Below are positions 1 through 10,798 of a DNA stretch of 64,000 nucleotides, piece after piece. The notes below the pieces were generated by a model. That model had not been told where the DNA came from, did not search any database, and saw nothing but the letters and a program-made list of their open reading frames with translations. The stretch lies in NCBI GenBank assembly GCA_035456405.1, contig DATIDG010000024.1, positions 1-64,000 of the forward strand, given 5' to 3'. Numbering within the stretch: the first letter of the stretch is position 1; each line of letters opens with the position of its first letter. A program made the translations under genes and the position numbers. The stretch is from JAGVSZ01 sp035456405 (GTDB lineage: Bacteria; Pseudomonadota; Gammaproteobacteria; Burkholderiales; SG8-39).

Positions 1-237
1 CGTCTCGACCGTCTCCACCGGAATCTCCATCTGCTTGAGCGCAGTGAGCGTCGCGCGCTTCACCTTGGGCAGCGGCTCGGCGAAGGTCTTGTAGACGATG
101 CCGTTCAGCGTGTGGTTCACCCCAACGGCCGCAGCAACCCCGCCAGCCGTCAGGGCGACGGCGGCACAGCCGCTCGTAAGCGCAGTCGCTGCGACGAGGA
201 ACAGCCATCCCGCGAGTGCGCGGTTCGCGATTTGCAT
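1..237 (-). CDS. DUF3568-like lipoprotein, 3' end cut by window
   Basis: Reading from an ATG at 237 towards the window edge gives 79 residues with no stop, so the C-terminus lies outside. The N-terminus has a short hydrophobic signal followed by the lipobox L-T-S-G-C (Cys at residue 24), which predicts an outer-membrane or periplasmic lipoprotein. After it come an Ala/Gly-rich stretch and the segment NHTLNGIVYKTF, then a Lys-rich helix, the pattern of small DUF3568-type lipoproteins. Function is unknown. The family name rests on recall of the pattern and was not checked by a search. Confidence 0.7.
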   Translation of the reverse strand, partial: MQIANRALAGWLFLVAATALTSGCAAVALTAGGVAAAVGVNHTLNGIVYKTFAEPLPKVKRATLTALKQMEIPVETVET

Positions 238-327
238 GGCATCAATTTAGCCGCGATGGCGGTGCGCGCACAAGTGTGGCGTGTGTCGCCTGGCGTGAAC
301 TTTTCATGCGAGCGGCGGATGCGAAAC

Positions 328-360
328 GTCGAGTTCTCGACTGTCGTCAGAGAACGACAG
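328..360. repeat. Two adjacent hairpins downstream of ridA
   Basis: GTCGAG-TT-CTCGAC (328-341) is a perfect palindrome. It is followed at once by CTGTCGT (341-347), a 6-base loop and ACGACAG (354-360). They lie about 80 bases beyond the RidA stop codon, in the 204-base gap between RidA and the lipoprotein. They could end RidA transcription, but no U-tract follows on either strand. Confidence 0.35.
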
Positions 361-441
361 GGATGATAGTGCGCGCGACCAGAGTTGAGATCGATGCGGG
401 GACCTGTTGCGGGGTGAAGCGTTTCCCGCAAGTCCAGGCGT

Positions 442-855
442 TCATCCCACCACCGCCACGGCCTCGATCTCCACCATCATGGCCGGATGCGCGAGCCGGC
501 TAACCTCGAGCGTCGTGCTACTCGGCCAGCCTGGGCCGAAGTATTCGTGCCGGATGTCGGTGCACTTGAAGAACGCGTTCATGTCGGTGACGTAGGTGTT
601 GGTCTGGACGACGTCCTCCCAGCTCGCGCCCGACTCGGAGAGCGCCACCGCGATGTTCTCGCACACCTGGCGGAACTGGGCGCGCATGTCGCCCTTCCCG
701 ACGACGTTGCCGTCCTTGTCCCACGCGAGTTGCCCGGACACGAAGATCATCCGCTTGCCCTCGACCGAAACCGCATGCGGGAAGATCGACTTGCCGTTGA
801 AGACTCGCGAATGCAGCCTGTCGCTGACGGTGTGCTGCTTCCTGGCGCGCGCCAT
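442..855 (-). CDS. RidA family (YjgF/UK114) protein
   Basis: A 137-residue cytosolic protein of the RidA family. Members typically form trimers and hydrolyse reactive enamine/imine intermediates. The ATG at 855 is chosen because GGAGGAG lies 5-6 bases upstream; longer reading frames lack this. Visible family features are the FVSGQLAWD strand, the helix carrying NTYVTDM, and the C-terminal SRLAHPAMMVEIEAVAV, where the Arg matches the substrate-binding Arg of RidA. Length is typical. The precise subgroup cannot be told from sequence alone; such proteins are common near amino-acid or aromatic catabolic genes. It is divergent from the DsbD operon. Confidence 0.85.
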   Translation of the reverse strand: MARARKQHTVSDRLHSRVFNGKSIFPHAVSVEGKRMIFVSGQLAWDKDGNVVGKGDMRAQFRQVCENIAVALSESGASWEDVVQTNTYVTDMNAFFKCTDIRHEYFGPGWPSSTTLEVSRLAHPAMMVEIEAVAVVG

Positions 856-948
856 GGGTTCTCCTCCGGTTGATCGCTGGCGAGGGAAAGGGTAGCCGGT
901 AGCCGGCCGCCGGTGGTCACCGCGCGCACCCTCGGCACTGAACGTTAT

Positions 949-969
949 AGTTCCACGCCTACTGGAACT
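949..969. promoter_or_regulatory. Inverted repeat AGTTCCA-N7-TGGAACT, possible operator
   Basis: A perfect 7-base inverted repeat with a 7-base spacer sits in the divergent region, 30 bases before the DsbD-like start and about 95 bases before RidA. Size and place suit a dimeric regulator. No regulator gene is adjacent, so its ligand and partner are unknown. Confidence 0.4.
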
Positions 970-998
970 CACCTTCGTCGCGTCGCACTAATCCCCTG

Positions 999-3047
999 AT
1001 GTCCCGCCTCCTCGCCCTTGCGACGCTCGCTTTGTGCACCGCGCTGGCCCCGGCCGCCGCCGCGCCGGTCCGCACGCCCCACGTCGAGGCGGAGTTGATC
1101 GCAGAACGCACCGCGGTGGTTCCCGGCGAACCCCTGACGGTCGCGCTGCGGCTCTCGATCATCCCGGGGTGGCACACGTACTGGCGCAATCCGGGCGACT
1201 CCGGCGAGCCGACGCGGCTCGAGTGGCGCCTGCCCGCCGGCTTCCGGGCGGGCGAGATCGAATGGCCGGTGCCCGACCGTCTCCCGGTCGGGCCACTGAT
1301 GAACTTCGGTTACAAGGGCGAGGCGCTGCATCTCGTGCGGATCGACGCGCCGCCGGACCTCGCGATCGGAACGCCGGTTACGCTGTCCGCGAAGGCATGG
1401 TGGCTCGTCTGCGAAGTGCATTGCATTCCCGAGGACGCGGAGCTGTCGATCACCCTGCCGGTCGCGTCGCGGTCGGACGCAGATCCGCGCGGGTCCGGAC
1501 CGATCGCGGCGGCCCGCGCACATCTGCCCGCGCCCGCGAGCGCGCTCTCGGACTGGAGGCTCACGGCGGGTACCGCCCGGGAGGGAGTTGCCCTGCGGAT
1601 TTCGCCGCCGTCCGGCGTCGCCGTTCCCGGAGCGCGATTCTTCCCCTTCGACGAGGGGAAGATCGAGCCGGCGGACCCGCAGCAATTCGTTGCCGCAGAC
1701 GGAGGCTACCGCCTGACCCTTGCGCGCGCGGCGCAGCCGGTCGGCACCTTTGACCGCGTCGCGGGGGTGCTGGTCCTCTCATCGTCAGGCGACGCGGCGC
1801 CGCGTGCGTTCACCATCGACGTTCCGGTCGCAGCGAGCGCCCCGGCCCCCTCCGCCGCGAGTCGCGGCCTGATCGCAGCGCTCGTTGCCGCGTTCGCCGG
1901 CGGATTGATCCTCAACCTGATGCCGTGCGTGCTCCCGGTGCTCGCGATCAAGGTGCTCGGGTTCGCAAGCCACGTTGACGCTCGCACCGGGCGTCGCCAC
2001 GGAATGTTCTACGCCGCGGGCGTGCTCGTGTCCTTCTGGGCGCTCGCAGGCGCCTTGCTGGCGCTGCGCTCCGCTGGTGCCGAGTTGGGCTGGGGATTCC
2101 AGCTCCAGTCGCCGGTCGCGGTGGCGGCGCTCGCGCTGCTGTTCTTCGCGCTCGCCCTGAACCTGTCCGGGGTCTTCGAGTTCGGCAGCCTGTTGCCTTC
2201 GCGGCTTGCCGCTTGGAGCGCGCGGCGGCCTGCGTTCGACTGGTTCCTCACGGGCATGCTCGCGGTGCTGATCGCCGCACCGTGCACCGCACCGTTCATG
2301 GGTGCGGCGCTCGGCTTCGCGTTGACCGCGGACGCAGCCACCGCCTTCAGCGTTTTCACCGCGCTCGGCATCGGGATGGCGCTGCCCTACGTCGCGCTCG
2401 CCTGGTTCCCCGCGTGGTTTGCGCACATGCCGAAACCGGGCCCGTGGATGGTGCGGCTCAAGCAGGCACTCGCGTTCCCGCTCTACGCGACGGTTGTATG
2501 GCTCGCGTGGGTCCTCGGCCGCCAGGCGGGACTCGACGCGGTGATATGGCTGCTCGCGGCTACGGTGATCGTAGCCGTCGCAGCATGGCTCGCGGGCCTG
2601 CCGGGCAACCGCGGTCCACTCGCGCGCGGGGTGAGCGGCCTGCTTGCTGCGGGGGCGCTGGCCGTAGCGGTGTTCCCGCGCGACGGCGCGGCGCCGCTCC
2701 TCGCCGGCGACGGCGCGTGGCAGCCGTACTCGGCGCAGACGCTCACCGCACTCACCGCCGCAGGAAAGCCGGTGTTCGTCGAATTCACCGCCGCATGGTG
2801 CGTGACCTGCCAGGTGAACAAGAAGCTGGTGCTCTCGCGCCACGAAGTGCTCGATGCGTTCCGCGTGCGCGGCGTCCAGCTCGTGCGCGCCGACTGGACG
2901 CGCCGCGACCCCGAGATCGCGCAGGCGCTGGCGGGCATCGGGCGCAGCGGCGTTCCCGCATACGTCCTCTACAGGCCCGGCCGCGAGCCGCTCGTGCTGC
3001 CGGAGATCCTCACGCGCGAGCGCGTGATCGAAGCGCTCGACGGTTGA
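999..3047 (+). CDS. DsbD/ScsB-family thiol:disulfide interchange protein
   Basis: An inner-membrane protein of 682 residues that passes electrons from cytosolic thioredoxin to periplasmic thiols. The signal peptide (about 1-22) precedes a periplasmic domain with the pair C138/C142 (VCEVHC). The transmembrane DsbD core follows, with MPCVLPV (C310) and APCTAPF (C429) as the redox-active cysteines of the family. The C-terminal thioredoxin domain has CVTC (C601, C604). All three modules are present and intact. The N-terminal architecture resembles ScsB/DsbD-like proteins more than canonical E. coli DsbD. It lies 32 bases upstream of a secreted redoxin, its likely reduction partner. Confidence 0.88.
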   Translation: MSRLLALATLALCTALAPAAAAPVRTPHVEAELIAERTAVVPGEPLTVALRLSIIPGWHTYWRNPGDSGEPTRLEWRLPAGFRAGEIEWPVPDRLPVGPLMNFGYKGEALHLVRIDAPPDLAIGTPVTLSAKAWWLVCEVHCIPEDAELSITLPVASRSDADPRGSGPIAAARAHLPAPASALSDWRLTAGTAREGVALRISPPSGVAVPGARFFPFDEGKIEPADPQQFVAADGGYRLTLARAAQPVGTFDRVAGVLVLSSSGDAAPRAFTIDVPVAASAPAPSAASRGLIAALVAAFAGGLILNLMPCVLPVLAIKVLGFASHVDARTGRRHGMFYAAGVLVSFWALAGALLALRSAGAELGWGFQLQSPVAVAALALLFFALALNLSGVFEFGSLLPSRLAAWSARRPAFDWFLTGMLAVLIAAPCTAPFMGAALGFALTADAATAFSVFTALGIGMALPYVALAWFPAWFAHMPKPGPWMVRLKQALAFPLYATVVWLAWVLGRQAGLDAVIWLLAATVIVAVAAWLAGLPGNRGPLARGVSGLLAAGALAVAVFPRDGAAPLLAGDGAWQPYSAQTLTALTAAGKPVFVEFTAAWCVTCQVNKKLVLSRHEVLDAFRVRGVQLVRADWTRRDPEIAQALAGIGRSGVPAYVLYRPGREPLVLPEILTRERVIEALDG

Positions 3048-3079
3048 CCCTTCCCTCCCGACCTCGCTAGGAGCAAACA

Positions 3080-3679
3080 ATGAAGCATCTCGCACTCAGT
3101 CTCGCGACCGCTCTTGCCGTCGTTGCAGCGCCTGCCATTGCCGCTACCGTCGGCCAGCCCGCACCCGACTTCAGCGCACCCGACCTGAGCGGAAAACCGG
3201 TGAAGCTGTCGGACTTCCGCGGCAAGTTCGTCGTGCTCGAATGGACGAATCCCGAGTGCCCGTACGTGCGCCGGCACTACGACAGCGGCAACATGCCGTC
3301 GCTGCAGAAGGAGGTCGCAGCGAAAGACGTGGTGTGGCTGGCGGTGAACTCGTCCAGCCCGTCGAGCGGAGAGTTCACGACGCCGGAGAACATGGCGAAG
3401 TGGCTCGCCGCCAAGGATGCCGCGCCGAAGGCGACGCTGATCGACAAGGACGGCAAGGTCGGGCGGCTGTACGGCGCGCGCACGACGCCGCACATGTACG
3501 TGATCGACCCGCAGGGCAGGCTCGTGTACGCCGGCGCGATCGACGACAAGCGCTGGGCGAGCGCCGCGGAGACGAAGAGCGCGAACAACCACGTCCGCGC
3601 CGCGCTCGGCGACGCGATGGCCGGCAAGCCGGTGAGCGTGTCGGCGACGTCGCCGTACGGCTGTTCGGTCAAGTACTGA
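3080..3679 (+). CDS. Exported thioredoxin-like redoxin (AhpC/TSA fold)
   Basis: A 199-residue protein with a signal peptide cleaved near residue 22, so periplasmic. The redoxin fold is clear: APDFSAPDLSGKPVKLSDFRGK, then the nucleophile region NPECPYVRRHY (C60), and a cis-Pro region TTPHMYVID. There is no CxxC. The only other cysteine is C195 in the C-terminal YGCSVKY. A C60-C195 pair could make it an atypical two-Cys peroxidase or a thiol reductase. A good Shine-Dalgarno (AGGAG) precedes the ATG. It follows the DsbD-like gene by 32 bases, suggesting that DsbD reduces it. Confidence 0.82.
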   Translation: MKHLALSLATALAVVAAPAIAATVGQPAPDFSAPDLSGKPVKLSDFRGKFVVLEWTNPECPYVRRHYDSGNMPSLQKEVAAKDVVWLAVNSSSPSSGEFTTPENMAKWLAAKDAAPKATLIDKDGKVGRLYGARTTPHMYVIDPQGRLVYAGAIDDKRWASAAETKSANNHVRAALGDAMAGKPVSVSATSPYGCSVKY

Positions 3680-3713
3680 ACGCAGTCATCCGCATCGCAG
3701 GCAGGGGGGCGAC

Positions 3714-4277
3714 GTGAAGCTCCGGATGCACGAGAACTCGCTGTTCGCGGTGCTGCTGCGCTCGCCGTGGTGGATCAGCGTCGCGATCGCGGCGGGGCTC
3801 GCGGTGGCGGCGAGACTGGTGGTGCCGGACATCTACGCGGTCTTCGTCGGGCTGCCGTTCCTGGTGATCGGTGTCATCGCCGGATGGAAGCAGCTCCGCG
3901 CGCCCAGCCCCAGGCGGGTCGCCGGCACGCTCGAGGCGGTGCGCGCAATGCAGTGGGGCGACTTCTCGTCTGCGCTCGAGGACGCGTTCCGGCGCGACGG
4001 CTACAAGGTGAGCCGGCTGAACGGTGCGGACGCCGACTTCGAGATGACGAAGAGCGGGCGCGTCGCGCTGGTGAGCTGCAAGCGCTGGAAAGTCGCGCGC
4101 ACCGGAATCGAGCCGCTGCGGGAGCTCTACGCCGCAAAGCGCGCGCGGGAGGCGCACGAGTGCATCTACGTCGCTGCCGGCGAGATCACCGACAACGCGC
4201 GCAAGTTCGCGGTCGAGAACAACATCCGCATCGCGCAGGGCGCCGAGCTTGCGCGGCTCCTGGGCCGCGTTGGGTAG
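3714..4277 (+). CDS. Membrane-anchored Mrr-like restriction endonuclease-fold protein
   Basis: This 187-residue protein has two hydrophobic segments (about residues 18-35 and 40-60) followed by a cytosolic domain of the Mrr/restriction-endonuclease-like fold. The strand VALVSCKRWK and the preceding acidic DADFEM fit the D...(Q/S)xK nuclease core. The GTG at 3714 follows a GGGGGG tract; an ATG at 3726 is an alternative. It follows the redoxin by 34 bases and is probably co-transcribed. Family members are linked to DNA cleavage or repair, but a role for the membrane-anchored form is not established. No methyltransferase partner is nearby. Confidence 0.7.
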   Translation: MKLRMHENSLFAVLLRSPWWISVAIAAGLAVAARLVVPDIYAVFVGLPFLVIGVIAGWKQLRAPSPRRVAGTLEAVRAMQWGDFSSALEDAFRRDGYKVSRLNGADADFEMTKSGRVALVSCKRWKVARTGIEPLRELYAAKRAREAHECIYVAAGEITDNARKFAVENNIRIAQGAELARLLGRVG

Positions 4278-4292
4278 CTGCGCCGGCCGGCG

Positions 4293-4847
4293 CTACCGCC
4301 CGGTCCGCTCGAACTCCTCCACGCGCCTCATCGACGCGGGCGTGAACTCGTTCTGCGGCGCGTCGCCGCCGATCACGAAGAGCAGCGTGTGCTCGACGTC
4401 GGGCTCGCCGCGGGTGACGTTCTCGAACCGGCGCGCGCATCCGGCGGGGAAGGAGATGATGTCGTGCGGCCCGACCTCGAGCGACTCGGTGTGGGGCGCG
4501 TCGTTCCACTCCACCCGCCACTTCCCGGTCATCACGACGAACGTCTCGTTGGTGTCGTGGTTGTGCATCAGCACGCCCATGCCGGGCTTGCACTTCACGA
4601 AGCCGAGGTTGAATCCCTCGGAGATCGGAATCGCGGCGTTCATCGCCGCCTCCTGGCCGACCGGCGAGTTGACGCCGCCCTTGCCGGCGTCCTCGGGGAC
4701 CTGGAAGCCGATGACGTTGAAGGTGGTCTTCCGGCACTCGGGCAGGTGCGAGTCCTGCAGGCCTTCGCTGAAGCCCTTGAGGTCCTTCCACCGCGCGGCG
4801 CGCTTCAACATCTCCTCGCGGGACCAGATGCGGACGGGTGGCAGCAT
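4293..4847 (-). CDS. Cupin-domain protein
   Basis: A 184-residue single-cupin protein. The first cupin motif is visible as GMGVLMHNHDTNETFVVMTGKWRV (two His, a later Glu), and the second as GPHDIISFPAGCARRFEN. These ligands suggest a bound divalent metal. Its substrate cannot be named from sequence; such proteins include dioxygenases, isomerases and sensors. It is monocistronic in appearance, convergent with the Mrr-like gene (stop codons 15 bases apart), and upstream of it lies a cyclic-nucleotide-binding protein on the same strand, 60 bases away. Confidence 0.75.
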   Translation of the reverse strand: MLPPVRIWSREEMLKRAARWKDLKGFSEGLQDSHLPECRKTTFNVIGFQVPEDAGKGGVNSPVGQEAAMNAAIPISEGFNLGFVKCKPGMGVLMHNHDTNETFVVMTGKWRVEWNDAPHTESLEVGPHDIISFPAGCARRFENVTRGEPDVEHTLLFVIGGDAPQNEFTPASMRRVEEFERTGR

Positions 4848-4907
4848 GGCTCGTCTCCGGGGTTGGTTGCGACGCCGCGATCCTACCGATCCTCTGCGCG
4901 CGGTGGC

Positions 4908-5402
4908 TCAGATGACGAGAAGCGAGTACTCCGGCTCGGGGCGCAGCGCACCGACGTGCGCGCGGAAGAGGCGCTCGTCCGCCTCGCGCAGCCTGCGGCT
5001 CAGCTCGCGCGCGATGTTCATCTGCACGATCGCGAACTGCTCGACGTCCGTCTCGTAGAGTTTGAGGAAGCTCGCCGTCGACAGCGCCAGCGCCGTGCAC
5101 GCTTCCACCGCGCGCACCGAAGCGCTCCGCGGGAAGAGATCGAGAAGCGCCATCTCGCCGAAGCAGTCCCCCTGGCGCAGCCGCCCGAGCAGGAACTGCT
5201 GTCCGGCCCAGCGTTTCAGTATCGCGACCTCGCCTTGCTCGAGCACGAAGACGGACTCGGCCTTGTCCCCTTCGTGGAAGAAGTACGCGTCCTTCGGCAC
5301 CTCGACCGTCGTGGAGACCTCCAGGAGCGATGCCAGAACGTCGGAACGCAGGCCGCCGAAGATCGGCATGCCCTGGAGCGCTGCTATCCGGGCCTCGTGC
5401 AT
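4908..5402 (-). CDS. Stand-alone cyclic nucleotide-binding domain protein
   Basis: 164 residues forming essentially one cNMP-binding (Crp-type) beta-barrel. The phosphate-binding cassette is recognisable as FGEMALLDLFPRSASV, with the Gly-Glu and Arg-Ser pairs that contact cyclic nucleotide in Crp. A C-terminal helix follows (MNIARELSRRLREADE), but there is no helix-turn-helix, so it is not itself a DNA-binding regulator. It might act as a cNMP-responsive adaptor. It starts 15 bases downstream of the stop of the persulfide dioxygenase gene and could be co-transcribed with it. Confidence 0.8.
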   Translation of the reverse strand: MHEARIAALQGMPIFGGLRSDVLASLLEVSTTVEVPKDAYFFHEGDKAESVFVLEQGEVAILKRWAGQQFLLGRLRQGDCFGEMALLDLFPRSASVRAVEACTALALSTASFLKLYETDVEQFAIVQMNIARELSRRLREADERLFRAHVGALRPEPEYSLLVI

Positions 5403-5417
5403 GCACCCTCCGTTGGT

Positions 5418-6464
5418 CTAGGGTTCGTTCCCTGGCTTGACCGGAAACCCTGCCTCGCGCCACGCCTTCATGCCGCCGTCGAGCGCAACCGCCCGCTGGA
5501 AACCCATCTCGCGCAACGTCGCCGCGGCGAGCGTCGAGACGCGGCCGAACTCGCAATAGGCGAGGATGCGCGGCGTCGGGTCAGGCAGGTCCTGGTTCAC
5601 GCGCAACTCGAGCTGCCCGCGCGGCAGGAGGCGCGCACCCGGAATGTGCCCCGCCTCGTAGGCGTCGCGCTCACGCACGTCGAGCACGACGAGGTCGCGC
5701 TCACCCGACTCGACCCGCGCCTTCAGCTCCTCGAGCGACATGAACGGCACCGTCGCCGCGGCTTCGGCGAGGAGCTGGGCCACGGTCTTCCCGCCGGTCA
5801 TGTTGGTGCGCAGCGCCTCGGTGAGGTGCTTCGGCATCGTGAGATTGAGGCTGCGCATCATCGCGACGAACTCGCCCGGGTCGCGCATCTGCAGGCGCGG
5901 GTTGCCCGCAAGCTCCTGCCCGATCGTCGAGTGGCCCTGGCCCTTGTAATCGTGCGCGGGGTACACCTCGAGCGCGGGGTCGAGCTTCAGCACGCGGTCG
6001 AACAGGCTGGCGTGTAGCGCCTGCGGGTCGCCGGTCGGCAAGTCGGTGCGGCCGGTGCCGCCGATCAGCAGCGTATCTCCGGTGAACACGCGGTCCGCGC
6101 CGACCAGGCACATGGAGTCGCGCGTGTGGCCCGGCGTGTGCATCACTCGCAGGCGCAGCTTGCCGACGACCAGCATCTCCCCGTCGTCGAGGCGCATGTC
6201 GACGAAGGGCGCGGGGCTCGCCCGGTGCATCACGACCGGCACCGCGAGCCGCCGGGCGAGCTCGCGTGTCCCGGAGAAGTGGTCGGCGTGGGTGTGCGTG
6301 TCGACGAGGTAGCGGATGCGCAGGCTCGCGCGCGCCGCGAGCGCGGCGTAGCGGTCGACCTGGCTCAACTCCGGGTCGATCAGGGCCGCGGCGCAGGTGT
6401 CGCCGCAGCCGATGAGGTAGGACTGGCAGCCGCCGGTGGCGATCTGCTCGAAGATCACGGGCAA
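5418..6464 (-). CDS. Persulfide dioxygenase-rhodanese fusion (ETHE1-like MBL + rhodanese)
   Basis: 348 residues in two domains. The metallo-beta-lactamase part (about 1-240) has THTHADH (H57, H59, D61, H62), HTPGHT and the GDTLLIGGTGRTDLP block of ETHE1-type persulfide dioxygenases, which oxidise glutathione persulfide to sulfite. The C-terminal rhodanese domain has a catalytic Cys (C304) in CEFGRVST. Known fusions of this kind couple persulfide oxidation to sulfane-sulfur transfer. The cytosolic location follows from the lack of a signal peptide. The role in sulfide or thiol detoxification is inferred from the family. Confidence 0.85.
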   Translation of the reverse strand: MPVIFEQIATGGCQSYLIGCGDTCAAALIDPELSQVDRYAALAARASLRIRYLVDTHTHADHFSGTRELARRLAVPVVMHRASPAPFVDMRLDDGEMLVVGKLRLRVMHTPGHTRDSMCLVGADRVFTGDTLLIGGTGRTDLPTGDPQALHASLFDRVLKLDPALEVYPAHDYKGQGHSTIGQELAGNPRLQMRDPGEFVAMMRSLNLTMPKHLTEALRTNMTGGKTVAQLLAEAAATVPFMSLEELKARVESGERDLVVLDVRERDAYEAGHIPGARLLPRGQLELRVNQDLPDPTPRILAYCEFGRVSTLAAATLREMGFQRAVALDGGMKAWREAGFPVKPGNEP

Positions 6465-6528
6465 GTGCCTCCTCGCAGAATCGCACCTTACCCCGCGGCG
6501 CGGGTCGGCACAACGCGGACGGCGATCC

Positions 6529-8685
<2,157 letters not shown>

Positions 8686-8730
8686 GGAGGGTGGGATTAG
8701 AGCAGAAAGCGGTGGCCCGCATTCAGATGG

Positions 8731-10431
8731 TTACGATCGCCCCAGCGGATCGAGTCGGACGTGCGCCCGCACCACTCCGGCCCGCTCATGGCGGGCGGTC
8801 AGTTTCACGACGCCGCCCGACGGCGCGCGTACGACCCATTCCGCCATCGCGCGGTCGTCGGTCGCGTCGCCGCCCCACCCGGCCCAGCTGCTCGGCACCG
8901 TCGGTTTGTACGCGCGGCCCTCGAGCTGGCCGAGCTCTTCGCGTGCGATCCCGGTCTCGAGCCGCGCGTCCCTCGGCAGCTCGATCTCGGCGACGACCCC
9001 GCGCACGGTCTTGTTCTTGTGGGCGCGCTGCGTGACGTAGCTCGGCAACCAGCCCGTGTTGTGGACGACGAGGCGCACGCGCCACGTGTCGGCGCCGAGG
9101 CGCGTCGCGCCGGCCTCGACGAGCTCGAGCTTCGGCGACACGAGGAGGCTCCAAACGAGCCACTTCGGGAAGAGGGCGAGTTCCTTCTCGAGCAGCGCGC
9201 GCGGCGGATTGCTCCAGGTGTAGAGCGCGTCCCAGCCGCCGATCTCCACGTCGCCGAGCTGCGGGTGCCGGAACGGATACCAGTCGACGAAGCCGTGACC
9301 CGACAGCGTCTTGTCGTTCCACTCGAGCAGCTTGAGGTCGTCTTCGACCGGATGCTCGCGGTACCACTCGATAAACTTGTAGTCGGCGATGCCGGCCGCG
9401 CGCTGCGGGCTCCAGATCTCGATCGTCCAGGCGAACACGCCGAGGTGGTCGTAGGCCCAGTCGTCGAAGGATCCGGTGATGACCTCCTTCGGGTGATAGC
9501 GGAAGTCGTGGAACACGGAGATGTTCGGATAGCCGGTCAGCTCGGTGCCCTTCGCGCCGAGCTTCTGGTACGTCCGTAGATCCTCGATCGGCAGGGCGTC
9601 GTCGGCCTGGTGCGAGTACGGACGAAGCAACACGCCGCTGTAGGTGTGGAACAGGATCGCGCCGGTGATGTTCGCGTGCGTGGTGACGAACTGCACGGCA
9701 GTCCGCACCTCGGGTTCGGAGGCCGGAAAGGGTCCCGCACCGTGCTGCTCGTGCTCCTGCCGCCAGCCCGCCGGGAAATTGCGATTCAGGTCGAGCCGCT
9801 CCTTGCGCGGCTGCAGCTTGAGCGTCACTCCGTCCCAGCCGTCAATCAGCCCTTCCGGCAGCAGCCGGTAGTAGCGACCGCCGGTCTCGGCCGGATCGCG
9901 GCGGACCATGAGACGCCGATCGCGCTCGGACACTTTCCACGGCCCGTTGGGATCGGGCACGCGCATCGTGAGCACGCGGCCGTCGCCGTCGACGTCCTCG
10001 CGGCGCAGCCCGGCGACCGGCTCCTCGTCGTAGGGGTAGGGCCGCGTGCTGGAGCGGATGATCTTCGGGACGTCGGCGAGCGCCCATTCCGCGCCGTCCG
10101 GGTTGAGGCGCGGACAGACGTAGAACACGCGCGTGTCGAGGCAGCGCGTGACCTCCTCGTTCTTGCCGTACTGCGTGACGAGCTCATGCAGCAGGTAGAG
10201 GCACGCCATCGATCCGGCGACCTCGGTCGCGTGGATGTTGCCGTCGACCCAGAGCGCAGGCTTATCCCGATCGTCGCCGGTGTCGAGGCGCGTCGCGGTC
10301 GCGAGCCAGATGTCGCGCCCCTCGAAGCTCTTGCCGATGCTCTCGATGCGGAGGAGCTGCGCGTGCGCTACGGCCAGCGCGTGGAGCGCGCGGGTCAGGT
10401 CGTCGTACCGGAGATAGGTGTCGAAGCGCAT
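8731..10431 (-). CDS. M14-family zinc carboxypeptidase-like protein
   Basis: A 566-residue protein of the M14 metallopeptidase family. The zinc motif HATE (H67 and E70) occurs in DGNIHATEVAGS, the third zinc His in GAILFHTYSG, and the catalytic Glu probably in WTIEIWSPQ. A C-terminal beta-rich domain follows. The ATG at 10431 is taken because the extra N-terminus of a longer reading looks non-coding; no signal peptide is seen with this start. Substrate is unknown. It is divergent from a small membrane protein gene, with 133 bases between the starts. Confidence 0.82.
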   Translation of the reverse strand: MRFDTYLRYDDLTRALHALAVAHAQLLRIESIGKSFEGRDIWLATATRLDTGDDRDKPALWVDGNIHATEVAGSMACLYLLHELVTQYGKNEEVTRCLDTRVFYVCPRLNPDGAEWALADVPKIIRSSTRPYPYDEEPVAGLRREDVDGDGRVLTMRVPDPNGPWKVSERDRRLMVRRDPAETGGRYYRLLPEGLIDGWDGVTLKLQPRKERLDLNRNFPAGWRQEHEQHGAGPFPASEPEVRTAVQFVTTHANITGAILFHTYSGVLLRPYSHQADDALPIEDLRTYQKLGAKGTELTGYPNISVFHDFRYHPKEVITGSFDDWAYDHLGVFAWTIEIWSPQRAAGIADYKFIEWYREHPVEDDLKLLEWNDKTLSGHGFVDWYPFRHPQLGDVEIGGWDALYTWSNPPRALLEKELALFPKWLVWSLLVSPKLELVEAGATRLGADTWRVRLVVHNTGWLPSYVTQRAHKNKTVRGVVAEIELPRDARLETGIAREELGQLEGRAYKPTVPSSWAGWGGDATDDRAMAEWVVRAPSGGVVKLTARHERAGVVRAHVRLDPLGRS

Positions 10432-10564
10432 GGCGAAGAGCGCTGAGGCGGGCGCCGGAGGATTAGACCAGAACGGACGCGTCCGCGGATGGGCCAGCCC
10501 GGAGACGATGGGATGGGCATGAGCAAGCCCGCCGGCTGCGATATAGTTCAGCACGGATCGAGTC

Positions 10565-10783
10565 ATGGGTGCAGCCAAGGTAATCGGCGTGCTGCTGATC
10601 GTCGCCGGCGTGGCGGGGCTCGTCTATGGCAGCTTCAGCTACACGAAGGAGACGCACGAAACGAAGCTGGGACCGTTCCAGTTCTCCATCAAGGAGAAGG
10701 AAACGGTCGCGATTCCGGTCTGGATCAGCGTGGCGGCAATCGCCGCCGGCACGATCCTGCTGGTCATCAACCGCAAGCGCTGA
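10565..10783 (+). CDS. Small two-helix membrane protein
   Basis: 72 residues: transmembrane helix 1 (about 5-24), a soluble loop FSYTKETHETKLGPFQFSIKEKETVAIP, and helix 2 (about 50-67) ending in NRKR. Similar small proteins with a FSYTKETH loop are widespread in proteobacteria, but no function is known to me. It lies just upstream (15 bases) of the aldo/keto reductase. A TATAGT hexamer at 10542-10547 is a possible -10 element close to the start. Confidence 0.7.
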   Translation: MGAAKVIGVLLIVAGVAGLVYGSFSYTKETHETKLGPFQFSIKEKETVAIPVWISVAAIAAGTILLVINRKR

Positions 10784-10798
10784 CCCCGGGGTGCGCGC

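Noticed and set aside
1785..3095. A 436-codon frame antisense to the DsbD-like gene
   Set aside because: The DsbD-like gene has its cysteine pairs and membrane helices. The antisense frame is highly charged low-complexity sequence.
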